Positions 10,128 through 17,569 of a DNA stretch of 64,000 bases are shown piece after piece; the stretch's first letter is position 1; every line of letters starts with the position of its first letter. This stretch comes from Bacteroidales bacterium. Its GTDB lineage: Bacteria > Bacteroidota > Bacteroidia > Bacteroidales > Bacteroidaceae. A program made the position numbers and the translations under genes. The notes beneath the pieces are model-generated. The model was not told the DNA's origin. It was given only the letters and a program-made list of their open reading frames with translations, and searched no databases. The DNA is taken from positions 26,560 to 90,559 of the forward strand of contig SUXS01000016.1 of the NCBI GenBank assembly GCA_015060865.1, read 5' to 3'.

Positions 10128-10571
10128 TTATCGACGTTGACCAAAGAACCGTTTCATCAAAGAAGCACATTCATCAGCCAACACACCTCCTACAATTTCT
10201 GTTTTAGGATGCAAAGCCTGTGGAGCAAAGCGTCTGAATCCGCGCTTTTCATCACTCGCTCCATACACCAATCGCTGCAATTGCGCCCACCCTAATGCTC
10301 CTGCACACATCACACAAGGTTCCACCGTCACATAAAATGTACATTCACTGAGGTATTTCCCCCCAAGATAATTTGCTGCCGCAGTCACAGTTTGCATCTC
10401 TGCATGCGCAGTCACATCCACAAGTGTTTCAGTAAGATTATGCCCTCTTGCTATTAGCCTACCTTTACATACGGCTACACACCCTACAGGCACTTCACCC
10501 TCATCGTAAGCTTTTTGAGCCTCAACGAGAGCCATTTTCATATAGTGGATATCTTGGGTAGTAACATCCAT
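10128..10571 (-). CDS. tadA: tRNA(Arg) adenosine-34 deaminase
   Basis: 147 residues, the full size of TadA. The zinc deaminase motifs are both present: HAE (TAHAEMQTVTAA) and PCxxC (VEPCVMCAGAL), where the Glu is the proton shuttle. GASDEKRGF after the second motif is also typical of TadA. It converts A34 to inosine in tRNA-Arg(ACG). Its ATG shares one base with the stop of the preceding small gene (TGATG), so the two are translationally coupled. A guanine or cytidine deaminase is less likely given the motif spacing. Confidence 0.93.
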   Translation of the reverse strand: MDVTTQDIHYMKMALVEAQKAYDEGEVPVGCVAVCKGRLIARGHNLTETLVDVTAHAEMQTVTAAANYLGGKYLSECTFYVTVEPCVMCAGALGWAQLQRLVYGASDEKRGFRRFAPQALHPKTEIVGGVLADECASLMKRFFGQRR

Positions 10572-10801
10572 CAGCGGCGCATATCATGTTCGTTAAACAA
10601 AGTGGGATAATCCTGGTCCAAGTTCTGGTGGATAAAGGCGAGCAAAGTCTCACGCATCCACCTACTTTTGTTGACAATTTTATACTTGCGCAGATAACTA
10701 TCAATGATGCGCATCTCCTCATCACTTACCAAACATACGAGGCGGGCATGACGCACCGTATCGTTCTGATATCTACTTTGCCGTCCCTGCTGTTTCTTCA
10801 T
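10571..10801 (-). CDS. Small basic protein coupled to tadA, ribbon-helix-helix-like
   Basis: 76 residues, not assigned to a named family with certainty. After a basic N-terminus (MKKQQGRQSRYQ) comes RHARLVCLVSDEEMRIIDSYLRKY, a beta strand plus helix arrangement, then KSRWMRETLLAFIHQ. The pattern resembles ribbon-helix-helix proteins that carry relaxase or plasmid-accessory functions, but also some conserved chromosomal Bacteroidales proteins. The stop overlaps the tadA start by one base, so it is co-translated with tadA. Function unknown. Confidence 0.65.
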   Translation of the reverse strand: MKKQQGRQSRYQNDTVRHARLVCLVSDEEMRIIDSYLRKYKIVNKSRWMRETLLAFIHQNLDQDYPTLFNEHDMRR

Positions 10802-10870
10802 TCAAAGCATTTCAATAGTTTCATGCAAAGATAGCTTGTTCTTTTCAGAAAACCAAACAAATAGATTTAG

Positions 10871-11245
10871 TTATCCCAATCTAGCCATAAACTTCATCTT
10901 GTCTACGACAAATCGCAAATGTTCCCCTTCTCCAATCACACCGTCATCATCACACGCCGATATTTTAAACCTAAGTTTTCTACCATCCACTTCCACTAAG
11001 GTCGCTGTAGCCGACACGACACATCCATGAGCTGTCGGTCTCATGTGCGACGATGCAATTTGCCCACCTACCGTGGTCATTCCTTCAGGCAAATAAGGGG
11101 CCACGGCACGCATGGCAGCCTCCTCCATCAGCGCCATCATCGATGGAGTAGAAAATACGCGAAGATCACCACTACCGACATTTACTGCTAAGTGATGCTC
11201 TTCCACTCTCTTTGTACAGGTATAAGCAAGTCCTTCTTTCAACAT
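10871..11245 (-). CDS. Thioesterase-like hot-dog protein (FlK-like)
   Basis: About 125 residues from the ATG at 11245 (MLKEGLAYTCTKRVEE). The open frame runs on to 11350, but that stretch is A/T-rich, overlaps the divergent promoter and does not match the family. FSTPSMMALMEEAAMRAVAPYL and TVGGQIASSHMRPT match the central helix and following strands of fluoroacetyl-CoA-type thioesterases. It probably hydrolyses an acyl-CoA; the substrate is unknown. It is transcribed divergently from the MmcQ-like gene. Confidence 0.82.
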   Translation of the reverse strand: MLKEGLAYTCTKRVEEHHLAVNVGSGDLRVFSTPSMMALMEEAAMRAVAPYLPEGMTTVGGQIASSHMRPTAHGCVVSATATLVEVDGRKLRFKISACDDDGVIGEGEHLRFVVDKMKFMARLG

Positions 11246-11305
11246 AGAAATATTGTTTGGCGCAAATTTACAACGTATAAGCGAAATAAAAAAACGAAAA
11301 AGTTG

Positions 11306-11313
11306 TATTTTTG
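11306..11313 (+). promoter_or_regulatory. -7 box (TATTTTTG) of the MmcQ-birA operon
   Basis: Matches the Bacteroidetes primary sigma consensus TAnnTTTG, 40 bp before the ATG at 11353. The expected transcription start is near 11320. Confidence 0.6.
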
Positions 11314-11352
11314 CAGCAAATACAATACTGAGAACGTTAGTTTGAATCATCT

Positions 11353-11706
11353 ATGAATATCGAAGATATACGCGAATATTGCCTACAGAAGCCCCATACC
11401 GACGAGGCTTTTCCCTTTGACAAAACCACTCTTGTATTTCGGTTGATGGGTAAGATATTTGCTTGTATCGACCTTGATCGTCCAAATCTCGTTGTACTGA
11501 AGTGCTCTCCAGATTACGCGCTTGAACTTCGTGCTCACTACTACGGAGTTGAAGGTGCATGGCATTGGAACAAGAAACATTGGAATCAGATATACCTCGA
11601 TCGCGACATATCAGACACCATCCTTTTGAGCCTCATCGACCATTCGTATGAAGAGGTATACAAAAAGATACCCCTAAAAATAAAGAAGAGCTATGAACAA
11701 GCTTAA
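11353..11706 (+). CDS. MmcQ/YjbR family protein
   Basis: 117 residues with the typical opening MNIEDIREYCLQKPHTDEAFPFD and core VLKCSPDYALELRAHY, then HWNKKHWNQIYLD. The fold is a double-wing, CyaY-like domain found in many bacteria and often labelled DNA-binding; the molecular role is not established. The last 14 bases overlap the start of the biotin ligase gene, so the two form an operon. Confidence 0.9.
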   Translation: MNIEDIREYCLQKPHTDEAFPFDKTTLVFRLMGKIFACIDLDRPNLVVLKCSPDYALELRAHYYGVEGAWHWNKKHWNQIYLDRDISDTILLSLIDHSYEEVYKKIPLKIKKSYEQA

Positions 11707-12460
11707 CATATGCCATACCCATCTACCCGAAACAAGTTCCACGAACAATGCAGCCAGAGATTTACCGTTCGGAGAAGGTTTTTGCACCGAAGGTATCCTG
11801 AACGTAATCAGCACAGATTATCAAACAGCAGGAAGAGGTCAGCGAGGCAACACATGGGAATCTGCGCCAAACAAGAATTTACTCTTCAGTCTCTCGCTAT
11901 ACCCCGACGAACTACCTTCATCCCGGCAGTTCGTTATCTGCGAACTCATATCTGTAATACTCTGCGAAGTGCTTAGCCGCTATACCGAAGGGATCCACAT
12001 CAAGTGGCCAAACGACATCTACCACCACAATCACAAACTATGCGGCATCCTAATCGAACATGACATTGAGGGAAGCCACATCACTCGCTCCATCATTGGC
12101 GTGGGTGTCAATGTCAATCAAACCCACTTCACCAGCAATGCCCCCAACCCCATCTCGCTCTATCAGATTCTTGGGCACGAGACAGACCGGGAAGAACTAC
12201 TTTCCGCCATCTGCGAAGCAATTGCAACCTCTCCCCTACTCACCTCCCCGAGCAAAGAAGAGTACACCATCCTTCACCATCGCTACATATCCATGCTTTA
12301 TCGTCGCGATGTTCCAGCCGACTACCGAGATGCCAATGGAAAGTTTACGGCTACCCTACGCGATGTGTCACCCGACGGGCTACTCACCCTTGAAGACTTG
12401 CAAGGCAAGCTACGTTCATACCTTTTCAAGGAAATCACATTCATAGTCAATACGCAATAG
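11693..12460 (+). CDS. birA: Biotin--[acetyl-CoA carboxylase] ligase
   Basis: 255 residues, the size of a ligase-only BirA without the N-terminal repressor HTH. The biotinyl-AMP loop is present as AGRGQRGNTWES (about 46-57), with KWPNDI (about 103-108) and a GVGVNVNQ strand. It activates biotin with ATP and attaches it to the biotin carboxyl carrier protein. It overlaps the MmcQ-like gene by 14 bases and is followed by tRNA-Leu. Without the HTH it is not expected to regulate biotin genes. Confidence 0.95.
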   Translation: MNKLNICHTHLPETSSTNNAARDLPFGEGFCTEGILNVISTDYQTAGRGQRGNTWESAPNKNLLFSLSLYPDELPSSRQFVICELISVILCEVLSRYTEGIHIKWPNDIYHHNHKLCGILIEHDIEGSHITRSIIGVGVNVNQTHFTSNAPNPISLYQILGHETDREELLSAICEAIATSPLLTSPSKEEYTILHHRYISMLYRRDVPADYRDANGKFTATLRDVSPDGLLTLEDLQGKLRSYLFKEITFIVNTQ

Positions 12461-12577
12461 TTTACACCAAAGTTTCCTTCACAACATACAGCCATTTCGT
12501 AATAAAACGTATGGAGTACAATATACGAATAATAAAAATAATTATCCATTTGTGACACGTAAATCAAATAAATGTCT

Positions 12578-12585
12578 TATCTTTG
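12578..12585 (+). promoter_or_regulatory. -7 box (TATCTTTG) before tRNA-Leu
   Basis: TATCTTTGC lies 10 bp before the first base of the tRNA; a TTTG at 12549 is a possible -33 element at slightly long spacing. Confidence 0.6.
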
Positions 12586-12595
12586 CAACGCTATT

Positions 12596-12677
12596 GCGCT
12601 TGTGGCGAAATTGGTAGACGCGCCAGACTTAGGATCTGGTGTAGCGATACGTGTAGGTTCGAGTCCTATCAGGCGCA
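12596..12677 (+). tRNA. tRNA-Leu (anticodon TAG)
   Basis: 82 nt. The acceptor arms GCGCTTG and CAGGCGC pair with one G-U. The D-arm has the class II form (AAATTGGTAGACG). The anticodon stem CCAGA/TCTGG encloses CTTAGGA, giving anticodon TAG. There is a long variable arm, and the T-arm GTAGG-TTCGAGT-CCTAT is canonical. The 3' CCA is not encoded. Confidence 0.97.
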
Positions 12678-12682
12678 CAAAA

Positions 12683-12716
12683 GTGGGGTCAATAAAGATA
12701 TGACCTCACCTTTTTT
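12683..12716 (+). terminator. Intrinsic terminator after tRNA-Leu
   Basis: GTGGGGTCA pairs with TGACCTCAC (one G-U pair) around a short A/T loop, followed at once by CTTTTTTAT. Confidence 0.85.
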
Positions 12717-12767
12717 ATATTCAGGCACATATGAATAATGTTTTTTGTTCCATAGTCTCTAACACAT

Positions 12768-14201
12768 ATGAACAATTCTTCCCCCCAACTGCCTCCATGG
12801 TTAGCCCTACTACCCTTAGTCGCACTTATAGCCTTGCTAGCCATAACTATTTCCATATTTGGGATCGACGCACTCGGTGGAGCCAGCCAGATGTGTCTAC
12901 TCGTAGCCACTTCATTGAGTGTATGCATCGGCATGGCAGTACTCCGTAAGCCATGGAACGACTTTGAAACAGCCATGGTTCACAACATTTCCGGTGTAGG
13001 AACAGCCATCATCATATTGCTCATTATAGGTGCCCTTTCCGGAGCATGGATCGTAAGTGGAGTAGTGCCCACGCTAATCTACTATGGGATACAAATCATC
13101 CATCCCGGTTTCTTTCTGCTTTGCACTTGTGTAATCTGTGCAGTCGTATCCGTGATGACAGGCAGCTCATGGACTACCATTGCAACCATAGGTATTGCAC
13201 TGATGGGAGTAGGCAAAGCTCAAGGATTTCACGAGGGCTGGATTGCGGGCGCCATCATCTCTGGGGCCTATTTTGGCGACAAGGTATCACCACTTTCTGA
13301 CACGACCGTACTAGCTTCCTCCACTACGGGTACCCCACTCTTCACCCACATCCGCTATCTAATGTACACCACCGTACCTTCTATGCTAATCGCATTGATT
13401 GTGTTCTCCTTGGCTGGCATCTCTGCAGACGATGCCGACATATTCCACATTGCCATATTTACAGAATCACTGTCAGAAAAATTTGTCATCACACCATGGT
13501 TGCTCGCAGTACCTATCCTCACTGGTATACTTATTGTCCAACGCGTACCATCGATCATCACCCTGTTCGTATCCATGCTATCGGCAACCATTTGCGCCGT
13601 TATCTTCCAGCCTCATCTGCTTGCGGAGATTGGAGGAGGCAGCAACACACAGGAGCTCATTAAGGGTGCCCTGACCATGCTTTTTGGGCCTACAGGACTT
13701 GATGCAGGCAGCACAGAGGTGAACGACCTCATCGCCACGCGCGGCATGGCCGGTATGCTGAATACCATATGGCTCATCATATGTGCCATGTGCTTCGGAG
13801 GCGCCATGGCCGCTGGTGGCATGCTTGATTGCATAGCCAAGTCACTTGCAAGCTTTGCCCATAAACGCGCAGGGATGGTTTCATCTACGGTGTTATCAGG
13901 ACTATTCTTCAATGTAGCTACAGCCGACCAGTACATTTCCATCATCCTTTCCGGAAACATGTTTGGCGACATTTACCGTCGCAATGGATACGAATCGCGC
14001 CTTCTGAGCCGTACCATTGAGGACTCAGTGACGGTGACATCTCCACTTGTACCATGGAACACCTGCGGCATGACTCAAGCAACCATCCTCAATGTATCCA
14101 CATTGACTTATATGCCCTACTGCATATTCAATTGGGTAAGCCCCTTAATGAGCATACTGATTGCTTGGACAGGGTATAAAATAAAGAAACTGATTGTTTA
14201 G
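12768..14201 (+). CDS. nhaC: Na+/H+ antiporter, NhaC family
   Basis: 477 residues with about 11-12 hydrophobic segments and no signal peptide. Family blocks are visible: CAVVSVMTGSSWTTIATIGIA, GAIISGAYFGDKVSPLSDTT (conserved in NhaC) and SVTVTSPLVPWNTCGMTQ near the C-terminus. It would exchange protons for sodium across the inner membrane, perhaps with an organic ion pair as for the MleN malate/lactate antiporter of the same family. It stands alone, after tRNA-Leu and convergent with the DUF5715-like gene. Confidence 0.92.
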   Translation: MNNSSPQLPPWLALLPLVALIALLAITISIFGIDALGGASQMCLLVATSLSVCIGMAVLRKPWNDFETAMVHNISGVGTAIIILLIIGALSGAWIVSGVVPTLIYYGIQIIHPGFFLLCTCVICAVVSVMTGSSWTTIATIGIALMGVGKAQGFHEGWIAGAIISGAYFGDKVSPLSDTTVLASSTTGTPLFTHIRYLMYTTVPSMLIALIVFSLAGISADDADIFHIAIFTESLSEKFVITPWLLAVPILTGILIVQRVPSIITLFVSMLSATICAVIFQPHLLAEIGGGSNTQELIKGALTMLFGPTGLDAGSTEVNDLIATRGMAGMLNTIWLIICAMCFGGAMAAGGMLDCIAKSLASFAHKRAGMVSSTVLSGLFFNVATADQYISIILSGNMFGDIYRRNGYESRLLSRTIEDSVTVTSPLVPWNTCGMTQATILNVSTLTYMPYCIFNWVSPLMSILIAWTGYKIKKLIV

Positions 14202-14229
14202 CAATAGGAGTTGATCCCTCTCTCCATCA

Positions 14230-15369
14230 TCATCGGACGGTAATATGCAGACAACTTTGTTTACGTTCATATTTCACATAACAACGTCCCGCCTCCCGCA
14301 TGTCATACACCGTCTGTAATAACAATTGCAACAACTTAGGATCATTGGCTCTATATTCAGCAGGTTTATCAAACCGCACGTAAGTGATATCTATCGTAGT
14401 CCCATATTGGTGACACGAATTCTTCGTTGCATTCACATTTCCGCTCCGGCGCAGTCGCTTTATATGATCTTGAGTGCGATACACACTCGTAACAATAAAG
14501 CGATGACGACGATCGTAACCACGATTATAGAGTGAATCCTGAAAAGCTTCTCCCAAATCATCAAGAAAACTCTTCGCCTTAGGAACCAAGTACGGAGCTG
14601 AATGGGTCAAAGGATCTACTTTGTAGAGTTTATTGCTTTCCACATGTTGCATACCATATAGTCCCACCTCAAGTTCTGCCACAGTAAGTGGATGCGGTGT
14701 ACCATTGGTACGTGCAGCTTCCAATTGTAGGTCATTGAGGTCATTAAAAATCCGCGGATAGTTGCGGTAGGGGTCGCGGCGATCCTTGCGATTGGGGTCA
14801 CGATTAGGTTTTTCAGGTTCCTTGGATATCGCTATATTCTCAACAATAAACTCCTGTAAATGAATATGGAAACAGCCTTTCAGGCTATATATTCCCTTAA
14901 CAGCAAGAACCACAACCAACAAAGTAGAACTCATAACCAGCAACCCTTTTCTACAAATCAACCGTCCTCCAGCCAGATGGGTAGCAAAGCGAAAAAAACT
15001 ACGTAACAACCCCTTGCCATACCACTTGATGATCTGCGCTACAATTGGCACCAAGACAAGAGCAATTTTATACCCCAGCAAGTCTGAGGGGGCAGAGAAC
15101 ACACCGCATAGCGCCATCACAAGCAGATATAAGGGATACCCAATATAGGCCAAATGGCGCAACGGCCATTTCAGTACATTGGTTCCGACAAGATAAGCCG
15201 ATGTAAACAACGTAAGGAAGAAGAACACCTTGCATCGGAACCAAGCCCTCACATGATAGTCGTCGCCCACAAAAAGGCAGCCAACGAGGTCAGTAAACAA
15301 GAAAAGCAGCCCCACCATAGGGATGAGCTGCGCTACGAACAAGGCTGTTTCTTTACGATTGAGATCCAT
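14230..15369 (-). CDS. Membrane-anchored DUF5715-like (M15-type peptidase) protein
   Basis: About 380 residues from the ATG at 15369 (MDLNRKETALF). The open frame to 15417 is rejected because a TATTTTTG box on the minus strand at 15379-15386 places the transcript start within a few bases of 15369, giving a nearly leaderless mRNA. Four to five membrane segments fill residues 1-160, then a basic linker rich in Arg, Asp and Asn. The C-terminal domain resembles LAS/M15 carboxypeptidases: FIVTSVYRTQDHI, SCHQYGTTIDITY with His and Asp in ligand positions, and a terminal CLHITV His. Cell-wall peptide cleavage is inferred. Confidence 0.7.
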   Translation of the reverse strand: MDLNRKETALFVAQLIPMVGLLFLFTDLVGCLFVGDDYHVRAWFRCKVFFFLTLFTSAYLVGTNVLKWPLRHLAYIGYPLYLLVMALCGVFSAPSDLLGYKIALVLVPIVAQIIKWYGKGLLRSFFRFATHLAGGRLICRKGLLVMSSTLLVVVLAVKGIYSLKGCFHIHLQEFIVENIAISKEPEKPNRDPNRKDRRDPYRNYPRIFNDLNDLQLEAARTNGTPHPLTVAELEVGLYGMQHVESNKLYKVDPLTHSAPYLVPKAKSFLDDLGEAFQDSLYNRGYDRRHRFIVTSVYRTQDHIKRLRRSGNVNATKNSCHQYGTTIDITYVRFDKPAEYRANDPKLLQLLLQTVYDMREAGRCYVKYERKQSCLHITVR

Positions 15370-15521
15370 AAACACGTACAAAAATAATGTATTTTTTTCG
15401 ATTTTGCGAAACAACATAAAAGTTTCTTGTCCTTAGGAGTAAAACAAGATTTATTCAATTGGTAATTGGCAATTATCAATTTATTCGTAATTTTGCAGTA
15501 TAAATGATTTAGCTAGAAAAA

Positions 15522-16292
15522 ATGGGAAAAGGTAAATTGGCAAAGTTTGCCGACATGGCATCTTATCCGCATGTGTTTGAATATCCTCACTCGGTGGCCG
15601 AGCAGGTGCCTTTCGAGATGAAGGGGCATTGGCGTGAGCAGTTTTTCAAGAACGATAACCCGATAGTGCTGGAACTGGGCTGCGGAAGGGGAGAGTATAC
15701 CGTAGGGTTAGGGCGCATGTGTGCCGACAAGAACTTTATTGGAATAGATATCAAGGGTGCCCGTATGTGGACGGGAGCTACAGACTCTTTGCGGGAGGGT
15801 ATGACCAATGTGGCGTTCCTGCGTACCAATATAGAGATTATCGATCGCTTCTTTGCTCCCGGTGAGGTCGACGAGATATGGATTACCTTCCCCGACCCAC
15901 AGATGAAGAAGGTGACCAAGCGACTCACCTCCACGGCGTTCCTGCAGCGCTATGCCTCGTTTCTCAAACCCGACGGCATCGTGCATCTGAAGACCGACAG
16001 TAACTTCCTCTATACCTATACCGATGCATTGGTGAAGGTAAACAACCTGCCCGTCGAGGTGAATAACACTGATATCTATGGCAGCAGTGAAGAATTCAGA
16101 ATGCAGAATTCGGAATTGAACATCCGCACCTATTACGAGCAGCAGTGGCTCGATCGCGGACTAACAATCAAGTATATCAAGTTTCACCTGCCCCAAGGCG
16201 TGACATTGCAAGAACCCGATATTGAAATTGAGCTCGATGACTACCGCAGCTATAATCGCAGCAAGCGCAGTGGACTACAGACAAGCAAATGA
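15522..16292 (+). CDS. trmB: tRNA (guanine-N7-)-methyltransferase
   Basis: 256 residues. SAM-binding motif I is [15 protein letters not shown] (about 50-64), followed by [10 protein letters not shown]. The TrmB signature [13 protein letters not shown] is present at about 118-130 and the product-binding [13 protein letters not shown] further on. It methylates G46 in the tRNA variable loop. A TAATTTTG box sits about 30 bp upstream. Mrp follows 85 bp later on the same strand. Confidence 0.96.
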   Translation: MGKGKLAKFADMASYPHVFEYPHSVAEQVPFEMKGHWREQFFKNDNPIVLELGCGRGEYTVGLGRMCADKNFIGIDIKGARMWTGATDSLREGMTNVAFLRTNIEIIDRFFAPGEVDEIWITFPDPQMKKVTKRLTSTAFLQRYASFLKPDGIVHLKTDSNFLYTYTDALVKVNNLPVEVNNTDIYGSSEEFRMQNSELNIRTYYEQQWLDRGLTIKYIKFHLPQGVTLQEPDIEIELDDYRSYNRSKRSGLQTSK

Positions 16293-16377
16293 ATACAATC
16301 CTGAATTGTGAATTTTGAATGCTTCATTTGGATGAAGAAAATTCATAACTCACAACTCATAAATCATAATTATCCCC

Positions 16378-17475
16378 ATGGCACTATATCCCAAACTTAT
16401 CCTTGATGCGCTGGCCACGGTGCGCTACCCGGGTACGGGTAAAAACCTGGTGGAGGCTGAAATGGTAGAAGATAACCTTCGTATTGATGGGCAGAAGGTA
16501 TCCTTCTCGCTCATATTCGAGAAGCCTACTGACCCCTTCATGAAGTCGATTCTCAAGAGTGCCGAGGCTGCTATCAAGCTCGCTGCTGGTGCTGAAGTAG
16601 AGGTGAATATCTCGGTGAAGACCATTCAGCAGGCACGTCCCGAAGTGGATAAACTGCTGCCTACGGTGAAGAACATCATCGCCGTTTCGAGTGGCAAGGG
16701 TGGTGTGGGCAAGAGCACCGTAGCGGCCAATCTTGCCGTGGCACTGGCCAAGCTGGGCTATAAGGTGGGACTGCTCGATGCCGACATCTTCGGCCCTTCT
16801 ATACCCAAGATGTTTCAGGTAGAGGATGCTCGCCCCTATGCTGAGCGCATCGAGGGACGCGACCTTATTATCCCTATCGAGAGCTATGGCGTGAAGGTGC
16901 TATCGATCGGTTTCTTCGTGGACCCCAACCAAGCCACCATCTGGCGTGGAGGCATGGCGAGCAATGCCCTCAAGCAACTCATCGGTGATGCTGCCTGGGG
17001 CGATCTTGACTATTTCCTCATCGACCTTCCCCCCGGCACGAGCGATATACACCTCACAACCTTCCAAACGGTAGCTATCACAGGCGCTGTCATCGTGAGC
17101 ACACCGCAGGAGGTGGCCTTGGCCGATGCACGCAAGGGAATCGACATGTTTACCAACGACAAGGTCAATGTGCCTATTCTCGGGTTGGTTGAGAATATGG
17201 CGTGGTTTACCCCTGCCGAGCTGCCCGACCATAAGTACTACATCTTCGGTAAGGAGGGGTGTAAGCGCTTGGCCGAAGAGATGGGTGTGCCTCTGCTGGG
17301 GCAGATTCCCGTGGTGCAGAGCATCTGCGAGGGTGGCGACAATGGTTGCCCCGTAGCCTTGGACGATAGCACGACGACTGGGCTGGCATTCCGCCATTTG
17401 GCTGAGGCTGTAGTGGAACAGGTTGATGTGCGCAATGCCACGAAAGAGGCTACGCGGATAGTGAAGACCAAGTAA
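16378..17475 (+). CDS. mrp: Mrp/ApbC-type Fe-S cluster carrier ATPase
   Basis: 365 residues: an N-terminal DUF59/MIP18-like domain (1-95), then a ParA-like P-loop domain with the deviant Walker A SSGKGGVGKSTVAANL (about 103-118), LLDADIFGPSIP, and DLPPGTSD as Walker B. The usual CPxC cluster-binding pair after ENM is absent: the sequence reads VENMAWFTPAELPDHKYY with a single Cys later in FGKEGC. I recall this variant as normal in Bacteroidales Mrp, but cluster ligation may then differ from Salmonella ApbC. Probably donates Fe-S clusters to apoproteins in the cytosol. Confidence 0.93.
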   Translation: MALYPKLILDALATVRYPGTGKNLVEAEMVEDNLRIDGQKVSFSLIFEKPTDPFMKSILKSAEAAIKLAAGAEVEVNISVKTIQQARPEVDKLLPTVKNIIAVSSGKGGVGKSTVAANLAVALAKLGYKVGLLDADIFGPSIPKMFQVEDARPYAERIEGRDLIIPIESYGVKVLSIGFFVDPNQATIWRGGMASNALKQLIGDAAWGDLDYFLIDLPPGTSDIHLTTFQTVAITGAVIVSTPQEVALADARKGIDMFTNDKVNVPILGLVENMAWFTPAELPDHKYYIFGKEGCKRLAEEMGVPLLGQIPVVQSICEGGDNGCPVALDDSTTTGLAFRHLAEAVVEQVDVRNATKEATRIVKTK

Positions 17476-17490
17476 TTTAGTACCTCTCAT

Positions 17491-17530
17491 AAGCAACGCG
17501 GGCAAACCTTATGGTCTGCCCGCGTTGCTT
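17491..17530. terminator. Convergent hairpin between mrp and the T9SS substrate
   Basis: AAGCAACGCGGGCA and TGCCCGCGTTGCTT are perfect inverted arms around a 12-nt loop (itself partly paired, AACC/GGTC). No long T-run follows on either side. The position between convergent stops fits a two-way terminator. Confidence 0.75.
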
Positions 17531-17569
17531 ATAGCTTCATGCTGTTAATTCCGATTCCGTCAGCCAACA

